A stretch of 64,000 nt of DNA from Vreelandella songnenensis. GTDB taxonomy: Bacteria; Pseudomonadota; Gammaproteobacteria; Pseudomonadales; Halomonadaceae. A program made the position numbers and the translations under genes. Under the pieces are notes generated by a model. That model had not been told where the DNA came from. It saw nothing but the letters and a program-made list of their open reading frames with translations, and made no database searches. Each line of letters starts with the position of its first letter. Position 1 is the first letter of the stretch. Positions 37,343-46,549 of the stretch are shown here, one piece after another. The DNA lies in the NCBI RefSeq assembly GCF_003002925.1, contig NZ_PVTK01000001.1, positions 248,001 through 312,000 on the forward strand. Direction: 5' to 3'.

Positions 37343-37909
37343 ATGACCCCTTTAGCCGTTATTCAACTGCCTTTCACCCAGCAGGGCGGCTGGAAGCGTT
37401 TGCAGCAGCGTAGCCCTTCCATCGCCACGCTGGCCTGGTGCCTGGTATTACCCATGTCGTTAGTTCCGCCCCTGATGCTTTATTATGCTGGCACTCACTA
37501 CGGGGATGTTTTCGTATCCGGCTTCGCCGACCGGCAATGGCGCTTCATCACTACCATCCTGTTTCTGGCCGAACTGCTTACCTTCTTCGTGATGGGCTGG
37601 TTGATTCACGCGGTGGTCAACAGCCATCGCGAACTTTCCATCAGCTACCACGATGCTTATCTGTTAGCGGCACTGGCGCCGCTTCCCTTGTGGTCTGCTG
37701 CAATCGCATTGCTGATCCCTAACCTGCTATTGAATGCCGCTGTAGTGCTGGCAGCACTTGGCATCTCTTGCAGCCTGGTTTACCACGGGTTACAGGCCCT
37801 GTGTGAACGCAAGGCCAATGATGTCACTACCATGTCGGCTACTTACACCGTCATGGCCGCCGGGGTGCTGGCATGGGGCTTGTTGATGGCTATTGTATGG
37901 GCCTACTGA
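37343..37909 (+). CDS. YIP1-family inner membrane protein (paralogue 1)
   Basis: A 188-residue integral membrane protein of the YIP1/DUF1282 type with five hydrophobic segments (for example FITTILFLAELLTFFVMGWL, AIALLIPNLLLNAAVVLAAL). The N-terminal LPFTQQGGWKRLQQRSPSIA is amphipathic and lies before the first segment. It is divergent from narG and closely similar along its length to the gene at 47108-47674, for example AGTHYGD, FADRQWRFITT and YHGLQALC in both. The function of bacterial YIP1 proteins is unknown. Location and the shared palindrome suggest co-regulation with nitrate or NO respiration. Confidence 0.8.
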   Translation: MTPLAVIQLPFTQQGGWKRLQQRSPSIATLAWCLVLPMSLVPPLMLYYAGTHYGDVFVSGFADRQWRFITTILFLAELLTFFVMGWLIHAVVNSHRELSISYHDAYLLAALAPLPLWSAAIALLIPNLLLNAAVVLAALGISCSLVYHGLQALCERKANDVTTMSATYTVMAAGVLAWGLLMAIVWAY

Positions 37910-37961
37910 AGCCGGATTCGGGCTTGAATTCGGGCATAGCACCATGGAGAGTTATGCCCCT

Positions 37962-38348
37962 TCAGGTAAGCCAGGAGAGCGGGCTATGCCGAATGGCGGC
38001 CCCCACCATATACACGAAGGTGGCTACCGCCGCGACGGCGGCCAAGGCACGCACTCTGGGCGTTGGGCCCCGCTTGATTGCCACTGTTCCAATACCGATA
38101 TAAGCCAGCAGCGCCAGCAACTTGGCACCCAGCCAGGGAAGCTGCCAGGGCCATACGGAAAGTAGCAGCATCAAGGTCACCCCGAGCCCCAGCAGGGCCG
38201 TATCAATGAGGTGCGGTAACACCTTGACCCAGCGGGCATTGAGTCGCGGGCTTTCCTGTACTGACCACCAGGCGCGCAGCACGAAAAACGTGATACTCAG
38301 CGCAGCAGCACTCATGTGCAAATGCTTGATAAGAAAATAGTGCTCCAT
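37962..38348 (-). CDS. SirB2-family membrane protein
   Basis: A 128-residue protein with four membrane segments and the SirB2 family layout: YFLIKHLHMSAAALSITFFV at the start, then LRAWWSV, LPHLIDTALLGLGVTLMLLL, and a C-terminal RALAAVAAVATFVYMVGAAI. The family was named from a Salmonella invasion regulator locus but its biochemical role is unknown. It lies 11 bases after the small gene at 38360 in the same direction, so the two are probably cotranscribed. Confidence 0.85.
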   Translation of the reverse strand: MEHYFLIKHLHMSAAALSITFFVLRAWWSVQESPRLNARWVKVLPHLIDTALLGLGVTLMLLLSVWPWQLPWLGAKLLALLAYIGIGTVAIKRGPTPRVRALAAVAAVATFVYMVGAAIRHSPLSWLT

Positions 38349-38359
38349 ATCAACCTCGC

Positions 38360-38752
38360 CTAGCCCACGTTAACCGCGTTACCCTGCGGGTCGAACACAA
38401 GAAAAGAAGTGATATTACCCATTTGCAGAGATTCCATTATGCGCTGGAGCTGCCGCTCTACCTCGGCGTCATTGCCCGGGTCATCCATGGCCGCTGCAAA
38501 CATCAGATCCCATTCGATTTCGGTACGGCGCGACTCCTCGGCCAGTGCCGCCATGCTGCTCAACTCCTCGGTCGATTTGTCCACGCAGATCACCGGCACC
38601 AGCACACCGCCTTCTCCCTGCTCAAAGCGGCGACGCTGCTCGGCATCGGGGAAATCGGGCAATTCCGCGCGCACAAATACAAACAGCAGCCGCTGGGGCT
38701 TAGGCTGCCTGCGGGCTTCCAGGAGTAAATCGGCAAACGTTGCGATTGTCAT
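38360..38752 (-). CDS. Conserved small protein of unknown function
   Basis: A 130-residue soluble acidic protein without a signal peptide or membrane segment. It begins MTIATFADLLLEARRQPKPQ and has a hydrophobic strand RLLFVFVRAELPD, then VLVPVICVDKSTEELSSMAA and a C-terminal strand ITSFLVFDPQGNAVNV. Relatives of this kind are often labelled as a ribonucleotide reductase alpha subunit in databases, but none of the reductase motifs is present. Position between SirB2 and a membrane protein inside the nitrate cluster is the only functional hint. Confidence 0.75.
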   Translation of the reverse strand: MTIATFADLLLEARRQPKPQRLLFVFVRAELPDFPDAEQRRRFEQGEGGVLVPVICVDKSTEELSSMAALAEESRRTEIEWDLMFAAAMDDPGNDAEVERQLQRIMESLQMGNITSFLVFDPQGNAVNVG

Positions 38753-38802
38753 GAAACGGGCCTTATCGTTAATAAGTTATGTTCGTGGTTCGGCAGGTGG
38801 CA

Positions 38803-39372
38803 TTACTCAGGCGACTCGACGAAAAGCCATAGCAGCAGCGTTATCATCAACAGTGGAATCAACAGGCTAAGCGGTGCAACCCGCCAGCCGTAGGCTTCAA
38901 CGACCAAAGGCACCATCTGAAGGGAAAACCCGATACCCGCCACCAATGCCAGGCATAGACCTATGCATAAGTGAATCGTACGGCCAGGCATCCAGCCCTC
39001 GGCATGAGCAACACCGGTAGCGATTACTGCGCCGCCTAGCCCAAGGCTTGCCCCCACCAGCAGGAATTGCCATGGCTGGCCAGCGATACCAAACCCGCCC
39101 AACGCCAGCGCCAGCGCCATCAATAGCCATTTCATCAAGCGACAGGTGTCACCTCGCCGGGCAATGCGCCACGCAGGCCAAGCCAACAGCATTCCGCTCA
39201 TCAAGGGCACCCCTACATAGGCCGGCTGTATGGCGAGCAAGGCATATAGCGTCCAGATAGCCACCGCCAAGGCGCTTGCCAGCGGCATGATCAACATGGC
39301 AACCAGTAGCTGGTAGCCATTCAGCGACTCGGTTGATGTCTCAAGCGAGGGAGGGGGCACGGATGAAGGCAT
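38803..39372 (-). CDS. Multispanning membrane protein of unknown function
   Basis: A 189-residue hydrophobic protein with about six membrane segments (for example LLVAMLIMPLASALAVAIWT, MSGMLLAWPAWRIA, LMALALALGGFGIAGQPWQF, LIPLLMITLLLWLFV). It looks like half of a major-facilitator protein in its RRGDTCRLMKW loop and segment spacing, but no family signature is decisive. It is divergent from narX with a 179-base gap, so it may be controlled by the same signals. I do not assign a function. Confidence 0.65.
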   Translation of the reverse strand: MPSSVPPPSLETSTESLNGYQLLVAMLIMPLASALAVAIWTLYALLAIQPAYVGVPLMSGMLLAWPAWRIARRGDTCRLMKWLLMALALALGGFGIAGQPWQFLLVGASLGLGGAVIATGVAHAEGWMPGRTIHLCIGLCLALVAGIGFSLQMVPLVVEAYGWRVAPLSLLIPLLMITLLLWLFVESPE

Positions 39373-39403
39373 AGCGTTTCCCGGCTAGGGTATGAAGACA
39401 TCA

Positions 39404-39426
39404 ACAGACATGTAAGAATTGTCTGT
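39404..39426. promoter_or_regulatory. Inverted repeat in narX upstream region
   Basis: ACAGACA at 39404-39410 and TGTCTGT at 39420-39426 are perfect seven-base arms with a nine-base spacer. They lie between the 189-residue membrane protein gene and narX. No known consensus was matched. Confidence 0.35.
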
Positions 39427-39551
39427 AAATAGGGTATGCAGGTCAAAAAGCATCGGAGGTAGTTCGGCTATCCCTTAAGGAATAGCCCTCGCATCACCAT
39501 GCGAGAAGTGACACTCTTCTCCACTTTTTATTACGCGCTATCGGAACCACC

Positions 39552-41444
39552 ATGAAATTACTTCAACGTTCCCTGGTTGCTCGCATTATAGCGTCGCTGC
39601 TGGCCATTAGCGGCATGGCTTTTATCAGCATCACGCTAACCATGGCGATGTCCAGCGGCACCCGTGGCGACGCGGCTGCCATCAACGTTGCAGGTTCCCT
39701 GCGCATGAATGCGTATCAAATCATGGGGGAATTACAGCGCGCGGAGTATGCACCTGAAACGGCAAACGAGTCACGATTCGAAGCATTGATGACACGCTTT
39801 GACCAACGTCTGCATGGTGCCACTTTGCAACAAAGCGTTCGCAACGGTGACCGCCATGGCCAACTGGAGAACATCCAGTCTTACTGGCAGCGTATGCTCC
39901 GCCCCCGCCTGACCGAGGCGGGGGCTGGCGGCGAACGCGACCTGGACGCATTGCAAGCCATGATCACCACCGTGGTCAGCGACATCGATACCCTGGTGAT
40001 GCACCTTGAGCAAAGTACAGAAGCAAAAGTGCGGTTACTGGGCATGATGCAGGTACTCTTTCTGGCGCTGATCTCCATTGTAGTATTGATCGCTCTCTAC
40101 GATGTTCGCCACAATCTGGTGGTTCCGCTGCGCCAGCTCATGGTGCTTGCCCGCGAGGCTGCCCAGCGTAATTTTAACCACCGTTCACAGATACGAGGCA
40201 GCGACGAGCTGGCCTTGCTGGGCAATACCTTTAACAAGATGTCTGCCGACCTGTCTGCAAGCTACGCGGCGCTGGAAGAAAAAGTCTCCCGAAAAGAGCA
40301 GGAGCTTGAACGTAGCAATCAGGCACTGCGTTTGATGCACGATGCCAGCCGCTCACTGTATGGCGGCGGCAACGACCTGTGCTCCAGCGCAGCCCCCATG
40401 CTGCGTGAACTGGAAAAACTGCTGGATATCGGGCCAATAAGGCTTTCGCTGAACGATCCTTTCGACCAGCGGGAAATGGCGGTACTACAAACGCACTCCC
40501 ACACTCGGCCGGAGTATTGTCGTGATCAGGAGTGCAATGCCTGCCTGATCGACCCCAGGCCTTTGGATATGGTGGCCTCTGACCAGGCCCAATGCCTGTT
40601 ATTACCCATCAGCGTGGGCGATACGCTGCTAGGCACGCTGGAGGTGTGGTACCCCAAGGAAAAGCTGCACGACAGCACCCGCCGCCTGCTCACCATGCTA
40701 GCCGACCAGCTTGCCACGGCGGTATACCTGCAGCGGCGTATCGAAGAACAGCAGCAGACCACGTTGATCAACGAACGCACCATCATTGCGCGCGAGCTGC
40801 ATGATTCTCTGGCCCAATCGCTCTCTTATCTCAAGATGCAGGTCGCCCGGCTCGAACGCATGCAGCAGAAGGAAGCCTCCCGCGAAGTCCAGGCTGCGGT
40901 ATTTGATGAGTTGCGCAACGGCCTGAACAGTGCCTATCGCCAACTGCGCGAACTGCTCACCACGTTCCGGCTAAAACTCGAAGGGTCAGGCCTGCAGTCT
41001 GCCCTGCGTCAGACCGTCGATGAGTTCACCCAGCGCCTGGGAGCCACCGTCGAGCTTGACTATGACGTGCCGCCTTATCTGCTTAATCCCAATGAAGAAA
41101 TTCATGTACTCCAGATCATCCGCGAGGCGCTGGCCAATACTCACAAGCACGCACAAGCCCACTGGGCGGCCGTCACGGTGCGTTTCGCCGATGCCCAGCT
41201 GCTGGTTCGCATCGAGGATGACGGCATCGGCCTGGAAGACGACAGCTCGCCACCCATGCATTATGGGCTGGTCATCATACGTGACCGGGCCAACACCTTG
41301 AACGGGGAACTGAGCATTGCCAACCGCCCCGCAGGAGGAACGGGCGTCGAGCTGGTATTCACGCCATTGACCGCCCGGCTAATTCAGCAGCAGCCCGCCT
41401 CGACCGCCACCCACTCTCATTCAGGTACAGGGACCTCTTCATGA
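39552..41444 (+). CDS. narX: Nitrate/nitrite sensor histidine kinase
   Basis: A 630-residue membrane sensor kinase of the NarX type. Membrane segments lie near residues 11-33 and 160-183. Between them the periplasmic sensor begins with a clear P-box ([17 protein letters not shown], residues 41-57), the nitrate-binding signature. A HAMP linker (about 184-240) is followed by a central module with a cysteine group ([10 protein letters not shown], 323-331), then the HPK7-type dimerisation helix with phospho-acceptor His417 ([15 protein letters not shown]). The ATPase domain has [11 protein letters not shown] (N box) and DDGIGL (G box). It overlaps narL by four bases (ATGA). Confidence 0.94.
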   Translation: MKLLQRSLVARIIASLLAISGMAFISITLTMAMSSGTRGDAAAINVAGSLRMNAYQIMGELQRAEYAPETANESRFEALMTRFDQRLHGATLQQSVRNGDRHGQLENIQSYWQRMLRPRLTEAGAGGERDLDALQAMITTVVSDIDTLVMHLEQSTEAKVRLLGMMQVLFLALISIVVLIALYDVRHNLVVPLRQLMVLAREAAQRNFNHRSQIRGSDELALLGNTFNKMSADLSASYAALEEKVSRKEQELERSNQALRLMHDASRSLYGGGNDLCSSAAPMLRELEKLLDIGPIRLSLNDPFDQREMAVLQTHSHTRPEYCRDQECNACLIDPRPLDMVASDQAQCLLLPISVGDTLLGTLEVWYPKEKLHDSTRRLLTMLADQLATAVYLQRRIEEQQQTTLINERTIIARELHDSLAQSLSYLKMQVARLERMQQKEASREVQAAVFDELRNGLNSAYRQLRELLTTFRLKLEGSGLQSALRQTVDEFTQRLGATVELDYDVPPYLLNPNEEIHVLQIIREALANTHKHAQAHWAAVTVRFADAQLLVRIEDDGIGLEDDSSPPMHYGLVIIRDRANTLNGELSIANRPAGGTGVELVFTPLTARLIQQQPASTATHSHSGTGTSS

Positions 41445-42109
41445 CACTGATAACCGCCAACGATACACCTGCCAGCCTGCTGATCATTGATGACCACCCG
41501 CTATTACGCCGCGGTGTGGCGCAGTTGCTTGAGCTTGAAGACGACCTGGAACTGGTTGGCGAGACAGGCAATCCTGAAGAGGGCATAACGTTGGCCCTCA
41601 AGCTTGAACCAGACCTTGTTCTGCTCGACTTGAATATGCCCGGCATCAACGGGTTGGAGGCGTTACGCCGCCTGCGCGAGGCCAACTACAGCGGTCGCGT
41701 GGTAATGTTTACCGTTTCCGACCATGAAGATGATGTGGTGGCAGCGCTGCGTACCGGCGCCGACGGTTATCTGCTCAAGGACATGGAGCCCGAGGACATG
41801 GTGCGCCAGCTGCGTCAGGCGGCGCTGGGTCGCATGGTGATCAGCGAGAGCCTGACCGCTCTGCTGGCCGAAGCCCTGCGTAATCAGCGTAGCGCCCCCA
41901 CCACTCCTGACATTCAGAGCCTGACCCAGCGCGAACGCGAGATCCTCCAGCAGCTGGCGGCTGGCCTCTCCAATAAGCTTATTGCTCGCAAGCTGGATAT
42001 TACGGAAGGCACCGTCAAGGTACACGTCAAGCACCTGCTCAAGAAGCTCAATCTGCGCTCACGGGTGGAGGCCGCCGTCTGGGCCGTTCAGGAAGGCCTT
42101 GATCATTAA
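41441..42109 (+). CDS. narL: Nitrate/nitrite response regulator
   Basis: A 222-residue NarL/FixJ-family regulator. The receiver domain has the acidic pair in [10 protein letters not shown], phospho-acceptor Asp63 ([15 protein letters not shown]), Thr in MFTVSDHED and Lys in [11 protein letters not shown]. The C-terminal LuxR-type helix-turn-helix reads [20 protein letters not shown], then [20 protein letters not shown]. It is translationally coupled to narX and immediately upstream of narK, whose upstream region carries a 7-2-7 NarL-type site. Confidence 0.95.
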   Translation: MTLITANDTPASLLIIDDHPLLRRGVAQLLELEDDLELVGETGNPEEGITLALKLEPDLVLLDLNMPGINGLEALRRLREANYSGRVVMFTVSDHEDDVVAALRTGADGYLLKDMEPEDMVRQLRQAALGRMVISESLTALLAEALRNQRSAPTTPDIQSLTQREREILQQLAAGLSNKLIARKLDITEGTVKVHVKHLLKKLNLRSRVEAAVWAVQEGLDH

Positions 42110-42119
42110 CCGACTCTGT

Positions 42120-42132
42120 GTGGTTACCTCCA
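42120..42132 (+). promoter_or_regulatory. 13-mer shared between narG and narK upstream regions
   Basis: GTGGTTACCTCCA here is identical to 37130-37142 upstream of narG. It contains the heptamer TACCTCC. Further heptamer-like sites on the same strand are TACCCCC at 42168-42174 and TACCTCG at 42202-42208. Confidence 0.45.
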
Positions 42133-42214
42133 AAGACTTTCAGGGTACGTTTGCGCTGACTCCCCCCTACCCCCGGTCGGTTTTTCAGCTTTAAAATCAA
42201 CTACCTCGCCCTCA

Positions 42215-42247
42215 TCAGCGACTACCTCTCAAGTGGTATGTCGCTGA
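42215..42247. promoter_or_regulatory. NarL/NarP-type 7-2-7 site within a larger inverted repeat
   Basis: TACCTCT at 42223-42229 and AGTGGTA at 42232-42238 form two inverted NarL heptamers separated by CA, the 7-2-7 arrangement recognised by NarL and NarP. The pair is enclosed by TCAGCGAC (42215-42222) and GTCGCTGA (42240-42247), making a 33-base imperfect palindrome. Its centre lies about 117 bases before the narK start. Confidence 0.7.
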
Positions 42248-42347
42248 TTTCCACGCTCTTTCACCCCGTTTCCCAAACCCTTGCTCACGCGTATCTTTCG
42301 TCTTAACTGCTACCCGCAGAAAGGTTTGACGCTAAAGGGAAACCGCC

Positions 42348-43943
42348 ATGAGCAAGAGAAATGCTGATATCGAAACGTGGGACATCGAAAACGATCAGTT
42401 CTGGGAGCAGACAGGCAAACACGTCGCCAACCGCAACCTGTGGATTTCCATACCCAGCCTGCTGATAGGCTTTGCCGTATGGATGATGTGGGGCATGATC
42501 GCCACCCAGATGCAGAACCTGGGCTTTGCGTTCACCACCGACCAGCTGTTTACCTTGACCGCGACGGCGGGGCTGGCCGGGGCCACTTTGCGCATTCCGG
42601 CCTCGTTCATGCTGCGCCTTGCCGGCGGGCGCAACACCATCTTCCTGACCACCGCGCTTCTGATCATACCCGCCGGCGGCACCGGTATTGCGCTGATGAC
42701 TCCCGGCACGCCGTTCTGGGTCTTCCAGGCACTGGCGCTGCTTTCGGGCATCGGCGGGGGTAACTTCGCCTGCTCCATGAGCAACATTTCAAGCTTCTAC
42801 CCCAAGAGCCAGCAGGGCTATGCGCTGGGCATGAACGCGGGGCTTGGCAATTTCGGCGTCACCACCATGCAGATTCTGGTGCCGGTGGTCATGACCATCG
42901 GCATTTTCGGCGCGCTTGCGGGGTCGCCCATGGAGCTGCAAAGCGCCAGCGGCACCCTGATCGGACGTATCGAGGCGGGTACCGACACCTGGATTCAGAA
43001 TGCCGGTTTCATCTGGCTGGTGTTCCTGATTCCGCTCGCCTTTGCCTGCTGGTTCGGCATGAACAACCTGCGCACCATCACGCCCAACCCCGGCACACCG
43101 ATTCAGGCATTCGGCAAGATCCTCGGTCTTTATGGCGTGGGAATCATCGCCACGGTGATTGGCTTGGCCGCGCTGAACTGGCTGAGCATGTGGCTTGCCC
43201 TGCCGCTGACTATCCTGGTGACGCTGGCCATGCTGCGCCTGCTGCCGGGCGAGGAGATAAAGCCCAACATCCAGAAGCAGTTCGCCATTTTCCGCGATAA
43301 GCACACCTGGGCAATGACGCTGCTGTACGTGCTTACCTTCGGCTCCTTCATCGGTTTCTCCGCGGCGCTACCGCTCTCCATCACCATCATTTTCGGCAAC
43401 ATGATGGACGTTGCCGCTGACGGCACCGTGACCCGCATCGTCAACCCGGATGCGCCCAGTGCCATGACCTGGTCCTGGATCGGCCCCTTCGTGGGCGCAC
43501 TGGTACGCCCTATCGGTGGCTGGATCGCCGACAAGCTCGGCGGCTCGCTGGTGACTCAACTGGTGACCGTCGTCATGATCGCAGCATCCATCGCCGCCGG
43601 GTACGTGATGATGCTGGCTTACAACGCCACAGACCCCACCCCGTATTTCTGGATATTCATGCTGCTGTTTATCGTGCTGTTCACTGCAAGCGGTATCGGC
43701 AACGGCTCTACCTTCCGCAGCATCGGCTTCATTTTTGATGCCCAGAGCAAAGGGCCGGTACTGGGCTGGACAGCGGCGGTCGCCGGTTACGGCTCGTTTA
43801 TCGCGCCGGTGATGATAGGCGATCAGATCAAGGCAGGCACACCGGAAGTGGCCATGTACGGGTTCGCCGTTTTCTACGCCATTTGCCTGGTCATCAACGG
43901 GTGGTTCTACCTGCGCAAGGGCGCTTACGTCAAGAATCCCTGA
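42348..43943 (+). CDS. narK: Nitrate/nitrite transporter, NarK antiporter type
   Basis: A 531-residue major-facilitator protein of the nitrate-nitrite porter family with twelve or more membrane segments. The family signatures are GGGNFACSMSNISSFYPKSQ, GYALGMNAGLGNFGVTTMQI and, in the second half, GFSAALPLSITIIFGNM and GNGSTFRSIGFIF. The conserved substrate-site arginines would be those in the LRIPASFML and RSIGF regions. It resembles E. coli NarK and the NarK2 class, which exchanges nitrate for nitrite. It lies downstream of narXL with its own regulatory gap. Confidence 0.93.
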   Translation: MSKRNADIETWDIENDQFWEQTGKHVANRNLWISIPSLLIGFAVWMMWGMIATQMQNLGFAFTTDQLFTLTATAGLAGATLRIPASFMLRLAGGRNTIFLTTALLIIPAGGTGIALMTPGTPFWVFQALALLSGIGGGNFACSMSNISSFYPKSQQGYALGMNAGLGNFGVTTMQILVPVVMTIGIFGALAGSPMELQSASGTLIGRIEAGTDTWIQNAGFIWLVFLIPLAFACWFGMNNLRTITPNPGTPIQAFGKILGLYGVGIIATVIGLAALNWLSMWLALPLTILVTLAMLRLLPGEEIKPNIQKQFAIFRDKHTWAMTLLYVLTFGSFIGFSAALPLSITIIFGNMMDVAADGTVTRIVNPDAPSAMTWSWIGPFVGALVRPIGGWIADKLGGSLVTQLVTVVMIAASIAAGYVMMLAYNATDPTPYFWIFMLLFIVLFTASGIGNGSTFRSIGFIFDAQSKGPVLGWTAAVAGYGSFIAPVMIGDQIKAGTPEVAMYGFAVFYAICLVINGWFYLRKGAYVKNP

Positions 43944-43964
43944 AGTTAGCCTGCCCCTTTTACG

Positions 43965-43987
43965 CCCGGGGCCAGGCTCCGGGTTTT
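43965..43987 (+). terminator. Weak terminator or attenuator after narK
   Basis: CCCGG at 43965-43969 pairs with CCGGG at 43979-43983, followed by TTTT. The stem is only five base pairs, so partial read-through into the stress-protein gene is likely. Confidence 0.5.
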
Positions 43988-44015
43988 GCCCCCTACCCCG
44001 ATGCGGGAGGACACC

Positions 44016-44474
44016 ATGAAGATCATGATTGCCTACGACGGTTCGCGAAACGCCAAGCTAGCGCTTGCTCAGGTCGTCAACATGTTCCGCTGCAACCAGC
44101 CGCTGCTTGTACTGGTCGGCGTCGTCGAGAACCCGCTCGATGCCACCGACAACAATGAAGCGCTTTTCCAACAGGAGCAGAACGACCTCAAGCAGCGTCT
44201 TCAGGAAGGCGTGGCGTTTGCGGCTGACGAAGGCTTCCAGGCCGAACAGCTGCTCGCCGAAGGCGACGCCCGCAAGATGCTGCTTCAGGCCACGCGCAAG
44301 ATCACGCCGGACCTGCTGGTCATTGCCCGCCACAGCCACCAGCCGGATGGCGGCATTATCGCCAAGTCACTGACCTACTTCGTCGATGAACTCGACTACA
44401 TGACCTTCGGCAGCGTCAGCTCGTTTCTGGCCCGGCGCGCCGAGTGTCCCTTATTGATCCTTCCCAGCCCTTGA
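44016..44474 (+). CDS. Universal stress protein (UspA family)
   Basis: A 152-residue cytoplasmic protein. I chose the ATG at 44016, which has GGGAGG upstream; an in-frame start lies at 43986. Family features are MKIMIAYDGSRNAKLALAQV at the start, the DLLVIARHSH strand and a C-terminal FGSVSSFLARRAECPLLILP. The classical ATP-binding GxxGx9GS motif is only partly matched (FGSVSSFLA). It sits between two nitrate transporter genes in the same direction, an arrangement common in nitrate-respiration clusters, suggesting a role in anaerobic survival. Confidence 0.9.
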   Translation: MKIMIAYDGSRNAKLALAQVVNMFRCNQPLLVLVGVVENPLDATDNNEALFQQEQNDLKQRLQEGVAFAADEGFQAEQLLAEGDARKMLLQATRKITPDLLVIARHSHQPDGGIIAKSLTYFVDELDYMTFGSVSSFLARRAECPLLILPSP

Positions 44475-44514
44475 GCAGCCTCTACTCACCCTTGGGACAC
44501 AGGATGATACGACC

Positions 44515-46008
44515 ATGAAAGTTTCCGCTGTATTCAAGTTTCGCAGCCCCGAAATCCGCGCCCTGCACCTGACCTGGATCGCCTTCTTCATTACCTTCTA
44601 CGTATGGTTCAACATGGCGCCGCTTGCCTCGAGCATGCTCAAGAGCGTCGATTGGCTGACCCCGGACGATCTCAAGCTATTCGCCATCTGCAACGTCGCC
44701 TTGACCATTCCCGCCCGTATTATCGTCGGCATGGCACTGGACCGTTTCGGGCCGCGCCGGGTTTTCTCGGTGCTCATGGTCAGCATGTCGGTACCGGCGC
44801 TGGCATTTGCCTTTGGCAACAGCATGACGCAGCTACTGGTGGCACGCCTGGTGTTGAGTTCGATTGGCGCAAGCTTCGTGGTGGGTATCCACATGACCGC
44901 ACTGTGGTTCAAGCCCAAGGACATCGGCTTTGCCGAAGGCTTCTACGCCGGGTGGGGCAACTTCGGCTCTGCGGTAGCGGCCATGTCCCTGCCGACCATT
45001 GCCCTGGGCATGTATGGCGGCCCCGACGGCTGGCGCTGGGCCATCGCCCAAAGCGCTGTTGTCATGGCCGCCTACGGTGTCTACTACTGGTTCGCGATCA
45101 CTGATGGCCCGGACGCCCAGGCCCACCGCAAGCCGCGCAAGAGCGCCGCGATGGAAGTCAGTTCCTGGGGCGACATGATCAAGCTGATCATCTGGACCAT
45201 TCCCCTGGTCGGCGTACTCGCTATCCTGGTCTGGCGTATCCAGTACATGGGCTATCTATCGGTCAACGGTGCGGTCATCGCTTACCTGGCCATCATCGCC
45301 GTCGTCATTTACCAGGTCGTCCAGATTCTGAGAGTCAATCTGCCGATTCTGCGCAAGGGTGTGCCTGACGATGACAAGTACTCGTTCAACAGTGTGGTTG
45401 CGCTAAACAGCACCTACTTTGCCAACTTCGGCGCTGAGCTGGCTGTGGTATCGATGCTGCCCATGTTCTTCGAGGCGACCTGGGGGCTGAATGCTGCAAC
45501 GGCGGGAATCATCGCGGCGTCGTTTGCCTTCGTCAATCTGGTGGCTCGCCCCATGGGCGGCATGGTGTCAGACCGCATGGGGAATCGACGTTTCGTGATG
45601 CTGTGCTACATGTTCGGCATCAGCGTGGGATTTCTGATGATGGCCATGCTCAATGCAAGCTGGCCACTGATACTGGCCATTGCCGTGACCATCGCCACCT
45701 CGATTTTCGTCCAGGGGGCCGAGGGGGCCACCTTCGGTATCATCCCCTCCATCAAGCGGCGGATTACCGGCCAGATCTCGGGCATGGCGGGGGCCTACGG
45801 TAATGTAGGGGCAGTGGTCTACTTGACCATCTATACGTTTGTCACGCCGTCGCAGTTCTTCTACATCATCGCGGCCGGCGCGTTTATCAGCTGGCTGATC
45901 TGCCTTGTATGGCTCAAGGAGCCTGAGGGCGCCTTCGATGACGAGTACTACGTCTCATCCGTCGACCGCGCTATCGAAGCGCAGACGCTACAAAGTGCCA
46001 AGCCCTAG
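44515..46008 (+). CDS. Nitrate transporter, NarK1/NasA-like (symporter type)
   Basis: A 497-residue major-facilitator protein of the nitrate-nitrite porter family, clearly different from the narK product. Signatures are LTWIAFFITFYVWFNMAPLA at the start, then TIPARIIVGMALDRFGPRR, FKPKDIGFAEGFYAGWGNFG and the second signature QGAEGATFGIIPSIKRRITG. The NarK1 class is thought to bring nitrate in with protons, which starts respiration before nitrite is available for exchange. Together with the antiporter-like narK it mirrors the NarK1-NarK2 pair of Paracoccus and Pseudomonas. Confidence 0.92.
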   Translation: MKVSAVFKFRSPEIRALHLTWIAFFITFYVWFNMAPLASSMLKSVDWLTPDDLKLFAICNVALTIPARIIVGMALDRFGPRRVFSVLMVSMSVPALAFAFGNSMTQLLVARLVLSSIGASFVVGIHMTALWFKPKDIGFAEGFYAGWGNFGSAVAAMSLPTIALGMYGGPDGWRWAIAQSAVVMAAYGVYYWFAITDGPDAQAHRKPRKSAAMEVSSWGDMIKLIIWTIPLVGVLAILVWRIQYMGYLSVNGAVIAYLAIIAVVIYQVVQILRVNLPILRKGVPDDDKYSFNSVVALNSTYFANFGAELAVVSMLPMFFEATWGLNAATAGIIAASFAFVNLVARPMGGMVSDRMGNRRFVMLCYMFGISVGFLMMAMLNASWPLILAIAVTIATSIFVQGAEGATFGIIPSIKRRITGQISGMAGAYGNVGAVVYLTIYTFVTPSQFFYIIAAGAFISWLICLVWLKEPEGAFDDEYYVSSVDRAIEAQTLQSAKP

Positions 46009-46034
46009 ACGTTCGGACTATCGGTAGCATCACG

Positions 46035-46071
46035 GCTCTGCCTGACACGCATGAGGTTCAGGCAGAGCTTT
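46035..46071. terminator. Intrinsic terminator between convergent genes
   Basis: GCTCTGCCTGA at 46035-46045 and TCAGGCAGAGC at 46058-46068 form a perfect 11-base-pair stem with a 12-base loop and a short T run. It follows the NarK1-like gene and faces the convergent decarboxylase-family gene. Confidence 0.85.
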
Positions 46072-46087
46072 GCAAGACCGCGTGGTT

Positions 46088-46408
46088 TTAATCCGGATCA
46101 GTAATGTCTTCTATCCAGGTCAAGGCCGCGACGGCCGTGGGAAACCCGGTGGTAGGAATGGCCAGCATGGCCACCTGCTTGAGCTCCTCGGCACTGATGC
46201 CCTCTTTCAAGGCACGACGAACGTGGGAGTGGACGGCCCCTTCGGAGCGCGAACCAATGGCCAGCGAGAGTTTCACCAGGCGCCGGCTACGTTCATCGAG
46301 CGGCCCGGATTCGGCACAGGCCTTGCCCAGCGAGGCATAGGCATCCCAGATATCCGGGTACTGGTTGGCCACATCTCCGGCGCCGGAAGGTAGATCGTGT
46401 TTGCTCAT
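46088..46408 (-). CDS. Carboxymuconolactone decarboxylase/AhpD-family protein
   Basis: A 106-residue all-helical protein, start taken at 46406-46408 (an in-frame start 12 codons further up has no support). The family core is LGKACAESGPLDERSRRLVK, then LAIGSRSEGAVHSHVRRALK and EELKQVAMLAIPTTGFPTAV. The usual CxxC redox pair of AhpD is replaced by SRSEGAVHSH without cysteines, so peroxidase-linked activity is unlikely and the biochemical role is open. It is convergent with the NarK1-like gene. Confidence 0.88.
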   Translation of the reverse strand: MSKHDLPSGAGDVANQYPDIWDAYASLGKACAESGPLDERSRRLVKLSLAIGSRSEGAVHSHVRRALKEGISAEELKQVAMLAIPTTGFPTAVAALTWIEDITDPD

Positions 46409-46549
46409 AGCGTAATACCCTAACGATAACGTGTATGAGACCACAGTATAGAAATAGGCCGCTTAAATACTACCCATCCAACGCAAAGGCAACGGCGCCA
46501 AAGAGGTATGCAATGACCATTGACGCTATACGCCCGCCTGATACCTGGA

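Noticed and set aside
38360..38752. Ribonucleotide reductase alpha subunit label for the 130-residue protein
   Set aside because: It has none of the reductase's catalytic or radical motifs and is far too short; the label appears to be a propagated misnomer.
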